A stretch of 64,000 bases of DNA from NCBI GenBank assembly GCA_963513935.1, contig OY740765.1:124024897-124088896 (forward strand), read 5' to 3'. This DNA is from Aphrophora alni. Lineage: Eukaryota > Arthropoda > Insecta > Hemiptera > Aphrophoridae. Below the pieces are notes generated by a model. The model had not been told where the DNA came from. It saw nothing but the letters and a program-made list of their open reading frames with translations, and ran no database searches. A program made the position numbers and the translations under genes. The first letter of the stretch is position 1. Each line of letters begins with the position of its first letter. Positions 21,840-34,884 of this stretch are shown here, one piece after another.

Positions 21840-23285
21840 TTCAAGGAAAAATACACAATTAATTACAAAAAAGGAACGTCCAATCGAAAAAATGCTGTGA
21901 ATATCATCCTATGAAATCCAAAGACAATACGAAAATAATTTAAAATGATTAACCATATAAAAATAGGTAAGGGAGATGCTTCAAAACTAGCCACAGTCTT
22001 CTGACAATAATCAAACCAACCGATGTATAACAAGTCTATTCCAAAAATAAAATGTGTTAAGAGTAAAAATGTTAAACAAGTTCAAAAATAAAAAATAATG
22101 AGTATAACTCAAAGCAAGATAAGATATAAAAAGAATTATGAAGTGTGTTAAGCAACTGTTAACTGTTAAGTGAAAGTTCAGAAATGAAATCAATAATAAT
22201 TATTGATAAAGAAACGTGAAAAGTGAGTAAAGCGAAACTTAAAAGTGCTATAGACGGAAAGACAGATAATTAATTGTGTGGGTAGTCAGTAATTTAAAAC
22301 ATTCATGTAAGAGAGATCTCATAACTAAAATCATTTAATTAATAATAAAAATAAAATTAAAATAAACGTAAAATCAAACTAAAGTCAATAAAACAATTAT
22401 TTGCCTAACGGTAGGTATTAAAAATTCAAAAATCCTTTGATATTAATTAGCTGAAATAAGGATCTTACGATACATTCCAAGAAATTTTAAAGATTATAGA
22501 AAAATCAAAAGTGACTCAAAATTTATAGAATTATCATATATAAATTAAAAATGCATAGCTTTAAATAATATTAAAATACTTCATTATGTTAGAGTAAGAA
22601 ATTCTATATTAGATTGTAGTAAAAGTCTTTAAACAAAATTGATTCTATGGTTAAGTGGGGTGTATAGAAAACATGGCACAGTTCTATCTAGTCCAAATCT
22701 GAATATTTTTTAATAATAATCAATTAAATAAATTCTAGTAAGTTACATACATATTGATGTTTAAGGTTATAAAATTTAGCAATAAGTCTGGAAATATATT
22801 ATATAAATTAAAACAAAATTATAATTAACCTGTTTTGTACCAAGACGAAGATTTTTCTCTTGAAAATTTGGAAGCCTTTGATTCAGCATTAGAAAATTTT
22901 CACATTAGTTTTTAGTATTAAAAAAAAAAAACTTATGTTTCATATGTTTTATTATTGGTATTTTAAGATTTTTATTTTATAAAAGAAAAATTTTAATAAT
23001 GAATCAGTTATTTAAAAAATAATTATGTTGAATAATTTTATACATATTCGTATTTATTTTATATGTTTCTTATTAATAATACCTATTCTGTACAAATTTT
23101 TGTAAATTTATTTAGCGAGCATACCTATTCCAACATCCTTTTCGAAAGAATTGATCAATACATTATAAAAAAAAAATGTCTACAAAAAAAGTTTTAAAAT
23201 ATATTAAAAAACATTTCATAATGAGAGATAATTATTGTACTTATAACAAAACCAAATAACTAACAACATGCCCACATTTTTGTAG
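21840..23285. other. A-rich DNA, no gene supported
   Basis: Strongly A-rich on the plus strand up to about 22300, perhaps the 3' flank of the Helitron or an LTR-element leader. A short frame at 22829-22915 (ending FSLENLEAFDSALENF then SF and stop) has coding-like acidic composition. It is too short to classify. Confidence 0.4.
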
Positions 23286-23289
23286 ATGA

Positions 23290-23545
23290 GACAATAATCC
23301 GATCGGAGATCGGCTTTCCTGGTACTTCATTGGATATAGCGGCATCATGGGAATTACCCAACTCAATCATACAATTTAATACAAGAAGATAGTCTAAAAG
23401 TAATGTCCAAAAGTTGGTTTTTTGATCCAAATAGGAAATGTTAAATTTTATTGGTAGATCAAAGTCGCTTCGTTCGTGTTGGAGTCTCAGCCCTAACAAG
23501 TAAAGAAACCTCCATTCGCTAAGCTCGTGACATGGTTCTGGATCT
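23290..23545. repeat. Repeat family B, copy 1
   Basis: Shares ordered blocks with 24430-24740: ACAATTTAATACAAGAAGAT / ACAATGTAATACATGTAGAT, AATGTCCAAAAGTTG / AATGTCCCAAAATTG, TAGGAAATGTT, and AAACCTCCAYTCGMTARGCTCGTG. The copies are in the same orientation and strongly diverged. Identity of the element is unknown. Confidence 0.6.
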
Positions 23546-23933
23546 CGTTACTATAGGCTATTTGAAAATTTTCTTGTGATGTAAATTTTGAAAATTATAT
23601 TTTTATACTATAACTACACTATTTGTCATCGTCGACATAAAATTACCTCCATATTAACGTTTTAATTAATTTAGGAAATAGGCAATAATATTTTTATTAA
23701 AGAGATAACTTTATTATGAGCATACCATTAAACATATGTTATGAAAATTATAAGTATTGTAGTGAAATCTGTTTCAATGATTGTGAGAGATGCGTAAAGA
23801 TTCATATCTGCAGAAACTGTGAGTTCCAGACTTTTTGGCTTCGACCAACCATTTAATATGAACTGAAAGATAAATACAATTGTATACATATATTGAATAA
23901 TCCCGATTAAAATTCTCAGTGAATCACTAAAGT

Positions 23934-24155
23934 GAGTATGGGCAAGTCAATCCCGAGGAGACCTAACTAGATCTACACCTTTTTTACGTAGTCTTGATTT
24001 AGGTCAGTCTCTTTCACATAACCTCTCTTTGGACCAACTCTTGTTCTCTTCCGATTCTAACTCTATTAGATTATTCAATTGATCTTTGTTTTAGCTTTTC
24101 TTCTTCAATTTTTACAAGGTTATGATGACCGAGAGGATTTTTCAATAAAAATAAA
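23934..24155 (+). repeat. Interspersed repeat family A, copy 2
   Basis: Begins GGGCAAGTCAATCCCGAGG and keeps CTAACTAGATCTACACC, CCAACTCTTGTTCTCTTCCG and GATGATGACCGAGAGG in the family order. It ends in an A-rich stretch. Confidence 0.7.
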
Positions 24156-24429
24156 AATAAATTACAATTAAAACATTACACTAGCTTGGATATGAATAAC
24201 TTATAATAATAATTATGTAACATTATGTAATTCTCTAATACTTTTAAGTCGTGTAATATCCAACCAGATCCCTCTACCAATTTTAGTTCTCCACTTTACT
24301 CAGAATGTTGGATCAACACTGTAACTTTTTTAACAGCTCTGGAGGTTGATCGTAGACCTCTCACACATTCATCTCAAGATATGAACAAATATGAAATCTA
24401 TCATAAACTCCACCAATAAGAGATCTCAC

Positions 24430-24740
24430 AAACAAAGCGTTGAATGGGTGGAAGGGAATGACGAAGTCACCTGATTGCTGGAAACACTATATACATACAA
24501 TTAGTCCAATGAAAGATGACTGTTTTACTTATCCAACCTATGTATTACAATGTAATACATGTAGATCCTCTAAATGTAATGTCCCAAAATTGTTTTTTGG
24601 GCCTTGTAGGAAATGTTTTGGTAGATTATTGATAGCTTTGCTTGTATTAATTAGTATCTCGCCCCTGACGGGGCTCCAAGGTGTACATATTTGAGGAAAC
24701 CTCCACTCGATAGGCTCGTGTTGGTGACTTTGCTCTTGAT
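24430..24740. repeat. Repeat family B, copy 2
   Basis: Counterpart of 23290-23545, about 1.15 kb further on in the same orientation. The open frame 24440-24694 lies inside it and is not conserved as a protein in copy 1, so I do not call a gene. Confidence 0.6.
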
Positions 24741-24744
24741 CTCA

Positions 24745-26370
24745 TAAATATGCAATTGTTATGTTTTTTGGGGAAATCAGAGTTCGAAATTGGTTTTTGT
24801 AAAATAATTTCGCTTGTATAGAGGTTGGTAAAATTTCATTCAGAATTGAAATATGCAAATTTTTATTTAATTTAGTGTGATATTCTGATTACTGTGTAAC
24901 TAATAAAATATATTTTGAAAATCTAAAAATGTGGTAAAACTAAAATTTTAAAAAGTTATACAAAATATTCTAACTTTCTTTTTTTAAGTCTTATATAAAA
25001 GATTTTTTAAATTTATTTTTATTTAAAATTTTTTTTATTTTTTATAAAGAGACGCTGAAAAGTGAACAGATAAAAAGAACAAAAAGGTGGGAGAAATAAG
25101 TGTTCAACTAAATTAATATGATTCATTCACGATGGTGTAAAATAAAGTACCAGACTATTTTGAATATGACGTTAAAGTAAATTCCGGTAAACCCCCTAAA
25201 CCTAACCAAACATGGTGAAACCAAACAAATGTGAAATACTTTTACTAAACATGCTAAAAACTGATGAACAAATAAATGTAAAACATTTTTATTTCATTTT
25301 TATTGAAATATAATTCATTTAATTTTAAAATAATTTGCATGTACATATATAAGATTAAATTGTAATATTTCAATTTTAAGATTTCTGAAGTCATTTTCTT
25401 GACTGACTATAAAGGTTCAGTAAATGAATACAATTCTATGCAGACATATCCCCCACTAAAAGACAACAGAAACTCACCATTTACAGAGCACCGGATTGAT
25501 ATACAGTAGTATGAAATGATGCTTAATATATTTAAATAAACAGTGCAACAATCATTGTAGAAATGACCTCACTCACCAATCCTCAAAACCAAATAAAAAC
25601 CAACCAAAACTACTCATCAACAAATTTGTCAGTAAAAAAGTAAAAATAAACCTTTGTCGCTTTATTATAATACAAATATTTATATATTTATAAACGGACT
25701 ACGCTTGGTTTAATTGTGTTTTCAACTTATTATATGTTCATATAGACAAACTGTTTATATTTAAATCTTCTAAGAAAAAATACGTTTAATAATTTTTTGA
25801 ACACTGTATATTGTAGTTTCGGAGCAAAATTAAGATTACTCTATACCAGAGTTTTCCAAAGTCGTTCTTTCTAGCTTTATATATCATCTAGAAGCCGATA
25901 TAACAATTATATTCCAAACTTACAGTTCATTATGTGCTTAACAGTCCCATTTTGAATGTGAAATTATATATCTCCATCAACTTGTATAACATTTTCATTA
26001 ACTTTTAAGAATTAAGTGTCAATCTTTACAGACAGCAAATGGTCTGCAAATATAGTTTTCATATCAAAGTTTCTTGTCAAATTACTTCCCGGAGAGGTCT
26101 CTGGATTTCCCACCCACAATCAAATAAAGAAATCACACCAAGTGAATATGACGTGTTAATTACAATACCGTATCTATAGCTTCATATTAAATTCATTATT
26201 AAACAGTTGAATTAAAATTATGACTAATTTAATTTTAACTTTAAATAAAATAAATTCAAATCTTCATTATCCTCAACAAAACAAACAATCTGCGTTATAT
26301 AAAATTCTCAGAAGATCTGCGCAACTATCAAAACCTGATCTTTAATCTTGACCTTTGACACGTTCATTAA
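24745..26370. other. No gene seen; 5' flank of the TIL gene
   Basis: AT-rich sequence with no recognised element. The last few hundred bases would hold any upstream regulatory sites of the TIL gene; none is identifiable by eye. Confidence 0.5.
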
Positions 26371-26375
26371 ACAAA

Positions 26376-26410
26376 TATAAGTCATTGATTGCAATAGTAT
26401 TCATTCAGTT
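26376..26410 (+). promoter_or_regulatory. TATA box and initiator of the TIL gene
   Basis: TATAAG at 26376-26381 lies about 31 bp upstream of the A in TTCAGTTT (26405-26412), which fits the arthropod initiator TCAGT. This is the canonical TATA-Inr distance. A start at 26407 would leave a 5' UTR of only 10 nt before the ATG at 26417, which is short. Transcription may begin elsewhere. Confidence 0.5.
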
Positions 26411-26416
26411 TTAATC

Positions 26417-26480
26417 ATGTCTACGATTCAAATATTTGTTTTATTATCTGTGTGTTTTGTTGTTGTGTTTTCATCAACAG
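26417..26480 (+). CDS. TIL-type inhibitor, exon 1 (signal peptide)
   Basis: The ATG at 26417 opens 21 codons of a classic signal peptide. A short polar start (MSTIQ) is followed by a hydrophobic core (IFVLLSVCFVVVF) and a small-residue end (SST). The exon stops after the first base of a Gly codon, at donor GTGAGA (26481). The phase-1 end matches the acceptor of the TIL exon at 29376, so the junction codes for Gly. With exons 2 and 3 the CDS is 360 nt (119 residues), the usual size for a single-domain TIL inhibitor. Such proteins are secreted and inhibit serine proteases in haemolymph, saliva or venom. The join is inferred from phase and splice consensus, not from a transcript. Confidence 0.65.
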
Positions 26481-27206
26481 GTGAGAGATTTACAGTACAG
26501 TGTTTTCGCTATAATAACTCATGGTCTAATTTAAATGTAACCTTAAATCTTGTGAACTTGTGTAAATTATTGTGTTTCACGTGTGTATACAATACTGTTA
26601 CAATTAGTTTCGTAATTTCAATATTTCTATTGTTTCAAATAATATCAGTTTCAATAAAAATTGTTTTAATAACCTTATAAAATTGTTGAAAGATTTTAAT
26701 CATATTTCATATGCGAGCTATAGCTCGGAACGTTTTTTTAGTTTGATAACTCAATGGTGGGGTCTGAGATCTTTAAAAAAAAAAAAAAACCGGTTCAAGA
26801 GTTATTGGTCAAAGAAATCTGCAGTGGGTTTATAAGTAATGTGTCAAAATCTACTATTATGATTCTCTTCAAAGTTGAGTAATTAATGACCTAAATCTGT
26901 GTTTAAAACTGTGAATACTCTTTAGTGAAAACAAAATTGTACCCTGACAGCCGTAATTAAAAGCTCAACTTTAATCACGTTCGACTTACACTGAAGATAT
27001 GTTAATGCGAAGCGAAACAAGTTTAGGCTTTTATATATAAATATTTATTTTGTTCAAAGATGGAGGCCAGGTTTATTTTCACTTTTTCACTGAACTAATA
27101 TTCATAATGACGATTAGTTTAAATTTTTCTTTTAGTTTTTGGAATGTGTGAGTGAGAAAGTTTGTGCAATGTTTTTGTACCATTTATTTAATTTAGAATA
27201 ATGTAC

Positions 27207-27252
<46 letters not shown>
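27207..27252. repeat. (AT)n microsatellite
   Basis: About 22 perfect AT dinucleotides inside TIL intron 1. Confidence 0.97.
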
Positions 27253-27255
<3 letters not shown>

Positions 27256-28920
27256 GGCACATTAGATAGAAGTAGAGTGTTACACATTAGAGTAAGTAAC
27301 ATTAGGGCCTATAGTATATTATCAACAATTCAACGTCAGGTATGTTTAACTATGTATACTTCTTATTTATTTGTGAACAATGGCAAAATCATTTGGTAAA
27401 ATTATGGAATGAAAAACTAATACAATAAATAACACGAAGGATTATAATTTTCTTTTAATCAGTGTTATTTAAATCTAATTATATATATATTTCTTATCAA
27501 TTGATTTGTATTAAAACACAAACAAGATTTATAGCTCAATGTTTAAAATGTTCGTCAGCCTACAGTCCAAAGTGTGTAGACTACATTAAAATCATTGCAC
27601 AATCAATGATATTGTATATTTTCGGAAAGTGTGATATATATAATGAATGAAATTACTTTATTTACAAAACACTAAGTAACTTATAGAAAATTTGTATTTG
27701 GAATTAAGTAATAGCGGACGTATCAGGGATAAATTTAGGTTAAATGTATTTAGATATATTTTTTTTTCAAATCTCTCAGTAAATTATAAAAATGTAAGAA
27801 AAGAGCATAAAATAAATAAAAACCTTGAATACTCTATTAGTGTCACGGTTGGAAGAGAACAAAAATTAGAAAGAGAGGGAACAAAAACCTTTATAATAAT
27901 AATAAATCTTTTAACGTAGTGTTGACTAAACAAGGGAATTATAAACAATTTTCTCACTAGAAGTCGTATTCAAATCGTCTGAATGTTTACTTATTTGAAC
28001 CATGCAGATTGACTGATTGAGTGCGACTTGTAGCATCTTAAGGGATTCTTAGGGAATTTAATCATCAAATAGATGAGAATTATAGATGAGATAATAATAA
28101 AGTAAAATAAATTTTCGTTACTTCATTTTTTATTATAATAAATTACAAATATTTGTATTTGAATTAAATTAAATTAGAAATAAATTTTTATAAACACATC
28201 ATTTTTTTTTTGTGTAGGCCTAAGGTTAGGCCTACAATACTTTACATTATTGTAAAAAAAAAAAAAAAAATAGCAAAGCAACGGAATATGTAATCTTCGC
28301 TTAGGACCCATTTTTGATATAGAAGATTGCTATCTAATCAACTTTTTTTAGCACTAAATGTATATAAAACGTATTTCAATCTCCACAGAGGTAAAGAAAT
28401 ATCAATTATTAACAAAAACCTGTTATGAACATAAAAATGTATAAAGAAATCTATTTTTTATTATTTAACTATCTTCTTATTTTACAATTTTTTTCACATT
28501 CTTTTTGTTTTGAATCGTGAGAATTTAATTTTTTTAATGTATATATCTCCTCTCATTCTCGTAAAGAACTTTAAAACGAGGTATCACAGGAGTACATCCT
28601 TATAAAATATATTCAGTCACCCCCTTTCTACTGAGGGGGTAAATATTCACAATTAGGATTATTAAGGTTTTCAAAAACCTGAGAAGTTTTCAAATAGTAA
28701 TAAAGTTTACCATAGTAAGATGTAATTTCCTTTCCAGCTATCGTAATACGATCACATTAAAGGCCGCCATTTTAGTTAGTTTTCAAAACAAATTTTCTTC
28801 TGTACTGTACTTTACATTGATATGTCACGTGACACTTGTCGCATTGAAATTTTCAAATACACCTCCCACATTCAGATGACCAAAATTTGAGCTCATAGAA
28901 GAAGCCCTTTTTAACAAAGA

Positions 28921-29150
28921 AACCATGGGCTTGGCAATCCCGAGGACCCTACCTGGTTATACACTTTTAAATGTAGTGTTGATTAGATCCATCTTTTTCA
29001 TTTTTTCTATTAGGTCTCTGTTGAAAAATATTGTTCTTTTCCAACTCTGACAAGAGTATTCGAGAGGCAGTGGTCTTTATTTGATGTTCTTTTCTTCCTT
29101 CCTGTAGTAAAGTGATGATTGAGGGATTGTTTGTCAAAAAAAAAAAAAAA
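28921..29150 (+). repeat. Interspersed repeat family A, copy 3
   Basis: Starts GGGCTTGGCAATCCCGAGG. It keeps TATTAGGTCTCTGT, TTGTTCTTTTCCAACTCT, GTATTCGAGAGGCAGTGGTC and GTGATGATTGAGGG, and ends in a run of about 14 A. It lies in TIL intron 1. Confidence 0.7.
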
Positions 29151-29375
29151 TCAGATTCAGATATCTTTATTCACTACAAAGTGATAATGAGCGAGATTTT
29201 TTTGTTCTTTTTTGTACAGAACAGTAGATTTCAGTGTATTAGAAACGTCACAGATGGCAGGATATTTTGAATGCCGCATGCAACAATATGTTACACAATT
29301 CGCTTGTCGCACGCCACATATTTCTTTAGATGTTTAAAAAATTTCTAATAAACAATTATTCAATTAATTTTGCAG

Positions 29376-29582
29376 GATCGCACCAATGTGGGACAAATGA
29401 AGTATCATCAAACACTAAAGGAGCGAAGATAGGGAAAATGGTTATTCAAGATGAGAAATGTCAACATGTTTCGACTTTAGCCTGTGACTCTTGTAAGGAC
29501 TGTTCGATTTGCTTTTGCAAACAGGGCTACATCAGAGCCGCTGCAGGAGAGGAATGTATCACAGAATCCGCGTGTCAACGAC
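29376..29582 (+). CDS. TIL-type inhibitor, exon 2 (cysteine-rich domain)
   Basis: This 207-nt exon has consensus borders (TTTTGCAG acceptor; GTAAGT donor at 29583), both phase 1. It codes for one trypsin-inhibitor-like (TIL) domain. The landmarks are HQCGTNE at the start, CQHVSTLAC, CDSCKDC, the hallmark ICFCKQGYIR, then G-EECI and ESAC. Nine cysteines are present; canonical TIL domains have ten in five disulfides. The second canonical cysteine, expected shortly after CGTNE, seems missing or displaced, and a cysteine in exon 3 might compensate. In TIL inhibitors the reactive site lies near the third to fifth cysteines; specificity cannot be read reliably here. Family assignment is strong; target protease unknown. 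Confidence 0.82.
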
Positions 29583-29654
29583 GTAAGTATTTTATAAAGT
29601 AGTAGGGAATGTGGTATGTACAGTTTTGAGGATGTATGTTTTCTTTAGTGTTGT

Positions 29655-29880
29655 ATAAAAGCAAAAACACTCTCTGACAACATCGTCTTAAAAAACAAAG
29701 GAATTTAAAAATAAAGCTTTAGTCCTCGAATAATATTAATGGCATCAGGGTCGGAAAATAACAAAAGTAATCAAAAGAGAAACACTATATTACAAAGACT
29801 ATCATATAGACATGGTAGGTCAAAGATATTACGTAGATCCAGCTAGATCCATTGGGGTTGCCAAGCGAGCCCCTAAGGGA
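29655..29880 (-). repeat. Interspersed repeat family A, copy 4 (minus)
   Basis: The reverse complement reads GGGGCTCGCTTGGCAACCCC, then CTAGCTGGATCTACG, TATTCGAGGACTAAAGC and GACGATGTTGTCAGAGAG, in the family order. It starts about 70 bp after the TIL exon 2 donor. Confidence 0.7.
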
Positions 29881-30489
29881 TGTGGACACATTACACATTA
29901 TTGCCATATCGAGACGTTTTCATTTTTCCTATGTTAATAATTTGGTGATAATTCCCAAAAAATATAACTGATTTGATCAAAATCTGTTGTAACAATATTA
30001 AAATGCAGTCTCTTAAAATCCAAACAATACATATGGTTCACCAAAAATAGTGATATAAACCAACTTTTAGGAATTTACTTTAAGAGGATCTGCTTGGAGT
30101 ATGGATGGATCTGCTTGGATATGATGGGCTGGGGTAGTACCATGATGGCCCATTTACTTGTTAACTTGTGTGAATTTGCGGTAGAAGCTTAGAAAGATTA
30201 AGTTTTATTTAAAAATATTACTGGCTTTCAAAAAATTAATAAAATTCATAAATTGTCCAAACTTCGTATCATCAAATTTTTTTTGTTTTTGTTTTTTTGT
30301 TTTATAACCAATATATGGGAGAAAACTAAGTAATAAAGTAGATTTTCAACAATTTTTAACTCTTCCCTGTATATACATCCTGAATGTCCAGCTATTTTTA
30401 AAGAAGTAATTATATTGGTGTCGATCAGTACAAACATGGATATTCTATAAGACAGCACAAATGTTTCAGTACACAGTACATAGATTAAA

Positions 30490-30832
30490 AATGTTCAAGG
30501 ACGGGGTGCGCTATTCCGGTCTCAACAAGTTGTCAGACAATATAAAGGAAGTGCCTAGCATTAAATACTTTCAAAATAAACTTAAGGCTTTCCTTGTAAA
30601 GAGGGTGTTTTACTCGGTGGAGGAGTACCTTGAGATTTAAATAGATGTTTATTGTGTGATTGATGTGAAATAGTTTAAATAATTAGGTATATCTTTCTTG
30701 ATTTATATGTGTATTATGAGTATATGCGTATTAATTTGTATTGTATTGTATTCTGTATCATGACAACTCAAATGTTTACTGCAGCAATGCTATTTGTACA
30801 TCAAATGAGGCAAATCAATCAATCAATTATCG
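30490..30832 (+). pseudogene. LINE reverse transcriptase C-terminus plus 3' end
   Basis: A frame ending at about 30640 reads YSGLNKLSDNIKEVPSI, then FQNKLKAFLVKRVFYSVEEY and a stop. This is the typical end of CR1/Jockey-type LINE ORF2 proteins ('LPxxIKxxxSxxxFKxxLKxFLxxxxFYSxxEFL'). About 190 bp of 3' UTR follow, closing in an (AATC)n microsatellite (about 30810-30830), as found at the 3' ends of such LINEs. Everything 5' of the RT tail is missing. It lies in TIL intron 2, in the sense of the gene. It differs clearly from the LINE tail at 3816-3995. Confidence 0.65.
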
Positions 30833-30982
30833 CAACGTTTTCTTCGTCACGTATAAGGTGCGTTGCACACTACAGTAGAGCGATACGATGTTCATTGTAT
30901 GTTCACTTCGATGCGCGACTTATGTATTAAGATAATTTTGTTGCACACCACAGCGATACGATCTTTTGCAGAAGACAATTTT

Positions 30983-31185
30983 TCGAGTAGGTTCAAAACT
31001 TCTTCCAGTGAAGATGACATTTTTGTGGTGAATTGTCATTTGAAAAACAGGACAGAATATAGAAGGTATTGTGTACAGTCGTGTAACTTAATAAATGTGT
31101 GACACAGTTCCGCAATAGTTGCAAGAGCACTATCTCAAAATGAAGAGAAATTTATCAAGTTGTTACTGAAAGTTTGTATTTCTTA
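30983..31185 (+). pseudogene. Possible PIF/Harbinger transposase N-terminal remnant
   Basis: The translated stretch SSSEDDIFVVNCHLKNR is followed by EYRRYCVQSC and, past an in-frame TGA, LSQNEEKFIKLLL. This resembles the start of HARBI1-like proteins (an acidic-Ser run, 'RRYWVHP', then 'LxxDExKFxxYFRM'). The key WVHP is degraded and the DDE part is absent. Similarity is weak; it could be chance. Confidence 0.25.
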
Positions 31186-33689
31186 TTGCAACTTATTCCC
31201 TTGAAAAATGTGATTTTTCACTTGTCTTATAATGCGGTTGCAATGATGTTCCAGGTCGAAGCTATCACGTCGGTTTTATGGTAGTATTTCTGTTTATAAA
31301 AAAACAGAGGAATTTTATAACACTATTGTGATTAAGAAGTTTAAAGCTTTAGTATTACTTGTTCCTTTATCACTTTGTCACTTTGAATTATCTTAAACAA
31401 AGAGATAGGCAGAGCAAGTCTCGTAATACATATGTCTTACGATACATATCGTTGCACGGGTTGAAACAGTGCGATGTTTGGTTTAACCCGTTTATTTATT
31501 CTTTTTGACGTTATTCACAACAGAAGGTTGTAAATGGGAAATTGAACTTAATGCTATGCAATTCCAATAAACCCTTAATTTTATTCAAGTCCCACCTTTG
31601 GGGAACTGCTTGATAAATTATTTATTAACGTCCTTATTCTGCCAAACAACAAAACGCCTCAAGAATAAAATACTGTCTTTAGTATTTATTCTTATATGTT
31701 AGGAATTACTTTAAAATTCCTTCAATACTTTTATTATTTAATCAAAACTATCTCTTTTTTCACTTATTGCTATAACTTTAAGACTCACTCTCATGGAGTG
31801 TCATTTGAAAGAGTTATTTTGCAGAATCTATTTAAAATTGTGAAATTTATGAGAGCACAAATTATTTAAAAAAACACTCTTAACTTTAAGCTGAAAACAA
31901 CATAGGGTTAGTTTAAAATCCACGCAACACAATGTTATCCAGAAATAAAATTTATATTTTAATTAAAAATTCCTTTTTTAATTCTTTATATTATTCAAGA
32001 TTTTAATTTATAAAATTTCTTAACTTGATTTAACTATAACTTTTCTTAGCTTTTAAAACATCTTACAAGAATTCAACATAAATATCAATGACTATTATCT
32101 CTCTAATTATTATTAAAATGAATATATCTTTACTAAATATTAAAATCAAACTTACTTTAAAATTAAAAATACTTTGACTTTAAAAAGTACATGTATAAAC
32201 TAAAAAATAATTTATATTTGATAATTTTCCCCAGAATGTTTTTAAATTTATTTTTTATTTCAAAGCGAATATTTATTCAAAATCGTAACTGTGGTACCTT
32301 GTGAACATATTTATAGCTGTTTTCAGCTCCTGTTAGGCAATGCTGATTACAGTTGTTCTGGTGAAGGCTGAAGTCTAGTTGATGTCAGCTAGCAGTCCTC
32401 AGTTACGTTGAAATCGGTTGTGCTGTTGTTAAAGTTGAATGATTGCAGATTGAAGATCTTGTAATCGAGAAGTTTAAAGATGAAGTCCAAGTTTGTATCA
32501 GTGTGGCTGTTTGTTGTTTTTATTATAACCATTTTGGTTATTTTAATGTTTGTTTTTCTTTAATTAGTTGTTGATTAACTAATTATTATTTAATTTATTT
32601 GTACATAGGTTGCCAGCACTGCTTTTGCAAAATCCAAACACTTGACCCCTCCCCTATTGTGTAGTAGGGGTTGCTGCAGGTTGATTCCTGTAAAGTCTAA
32701 CTCTCTGGAATTTAATTTGTACACTTTCTTGAAAATTGCCATATCTCTGGTTCTAACAGGAATTCTGGAAATCTGTAAATGTCATTTTGTTCCTCTTGAC
32801 TTCTGGATTACATACAACTTTGATTTAAAGTTGTAGGATGATAACTTTCTAAGATGTACCCTTTTTAGTTTTTCATGATTTTTTTTCTTTGACCAACTTT
32901 AGATCGGTTCGGAATTTCTTAATTCTTCTTTTTGGTTTTTGTAGCCTCTGCCTTAGAAATGAAGGAATTCTTTACGTTTTTCATCTATTTACATTTTCTG
33001 ATGAGTTATTCATTGTTGAAATTTGTCGATTTTTAGATGGTAACCCCCCCCCCAATTAATTATAGATGTACTTATTTTGGTATCATTATATTATGTCACA
33101 TATCCTTAACATATTTCCATTATAAAAATTTAAACTTATTATCTAGACAAAATTTTAGTTTTTTGTCTATGCATGTTTTTTGCAATAACTATTAAACTAT
33201 TCGGGTTAATAAATATTTTCTTGTATTTCCTATGCTAACCAGTTATTCTTTATCATAATATGCTTTTGTATTAAAAATTTAAAAAATTTAAAATTTCACA
33301 TAGGGGATTTCTTGTGAATTATTTTGTAACAAGTTGAATCAGATTATTTAGTAGTCCAGTCTGGACCTGTAATATCACGTGATCAACCGAGCTATTGTTT
33401 TCAGTCGACCTGTTAGCTCATGTTAGGTAGCTAGTCTCTCACCAAACTCCCCTTACGCTTTGGATATTTCATTTAATAATGAAATTGACAAACAATTTAT
33501 AATTCTACTTTCCTTCATATTAAACTAATTTTTTCTGTGCACATTATTAATTATTTATGGATATTACCATTTATTTATGTATTCTTGATATTTATTATGT
33601 TTTAATTAAAATTTTATGTTTTACAAAAAATTTTGTTTTTGGAACGATTTTGGTGAAAACCCCAAACCGTTTCATGGTGTACACCTGCT

Positions 33690-34150
33690 AAAATCTGACT
33701 TGTTTAGCACATTTCAATTGCTATTTCTCATAAACCATTTCAGATTGAAGAGTAATTTTTTCAGGGATAGTTATCTTTACAATTATGAACACTTTGATAC
33801 TAATATCAATACAAAAGTTGAAAAATTGTTGTTTTCTTTAATTAATTTCTCAAAGGTTGAAAAGATATTTTCAATTTGAAAAAATCAGTGGAAAATATAG
33901 ACTTTTTTATTTATGAAAAATTCCACATCATTCGATTACAGAGCTATCATCATTTAAAGATAGGCTTGAAATTGGCGAAACCAGAAATGTTAAAATTGGA
34001 CTTTTCTTTCCACATTCCAACTCATATTTTTTCTAAATCATTTTAGATTTCAAGCGATTTTTTTCCAGACATCATTCACCTTTCAATTCTGTACCTTTCT
34101 GCACATATTATTGCTAATAAAAATATCAAAATTTGTATAAAAAAGTCGCT
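33690..34150. repeat. Diverged direct repeat, period about 305 bp
   Basis: Blocks such as ACATTTCAATTGCTATTTCT...AAACCATTTCAGATT and ACATTCCAACTCATATTTT...AAATCATTTTAGATT recur in order. They are followed by CAATTMTG and AATAYCAA words. Heavily diverged; no element recognised. Confidence 0.45.
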
Positions 34151-34884
34151 AAAAACTTTAAAATTATTATATATTCTAAGATTCCACTCATATGGTGGAT
34201 ATTTTAAACAGTTATTTGTTCATATATTGTATTACTTGTATTATTCAACTTGTAAGACTAAATTAGATGAGCATTTTCAGTACATTTTTGTGTCACCGAG
34301 ACGAGAGAAAACAACCTTACAATTTAACATTTCCAACAAGCCCCAAGAAATTAACACTTTGGGATATTGCATTTAGAGGATATTCTTGTATTATATTGTA
34401 GGGTGAGCCAGGGTAGGTACTATAATAGTGTCTATCGCCTTGTTTACAACGGTCATCTTTTATTAGACTAACTATATGTGTGTAGTGTATCCAGAAATCA
34501 TGTAATGTCCACTCTACCTTTCATCCATTTCACGCTTTGTTGGGGACATTTCTTATTAGTTAGGTCTATGAAAAATTTATTAATTCCACAATTTCTTCAT
34601 ATCCTGAGCCTCTGCTAGAAGGATGTGTGGGAGGATTCCCGGATGAATCTTCTTAGATGCTTAAAACGTTACACTGTTGATTCCACTTCCAGAGTAAAGT
34701 GGAGAGCTGCGAGTAGTAGAGAAATCTGGTTGGGAAGACTAGAATTGTAGAAGTCGATTTGTTGACTCCATGTTACCCGATTAAAAATCCGTCTATCCTA
34801 CTGTTATGCTACATAATTGTATTATAATATCTTCATATCCAGCTAGTACAGTGTTTTAATTGTGGTTTTTTGTTGTTGTTGTTT

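Larger units (their letters stand above)
26481..29375 (+). other. TIL intron 1
   Basis: A 2.9 kb intron bounded by GTGAGA and TTTTGCAG. It holds an (AT)n microsatellite, a family A copy and A/T homopolymers. Open frames at 27462 and 27692 are not recognisable proteins. Confidence 0.55.

Noticed and set aside
24440..24694. Cysteine-containing 84-codon frame as a second inhibitor exon
   Set aside because: It lies in repeat family B, has no splice-bounded domain, and its cysteines do not fit the TIL spacing.
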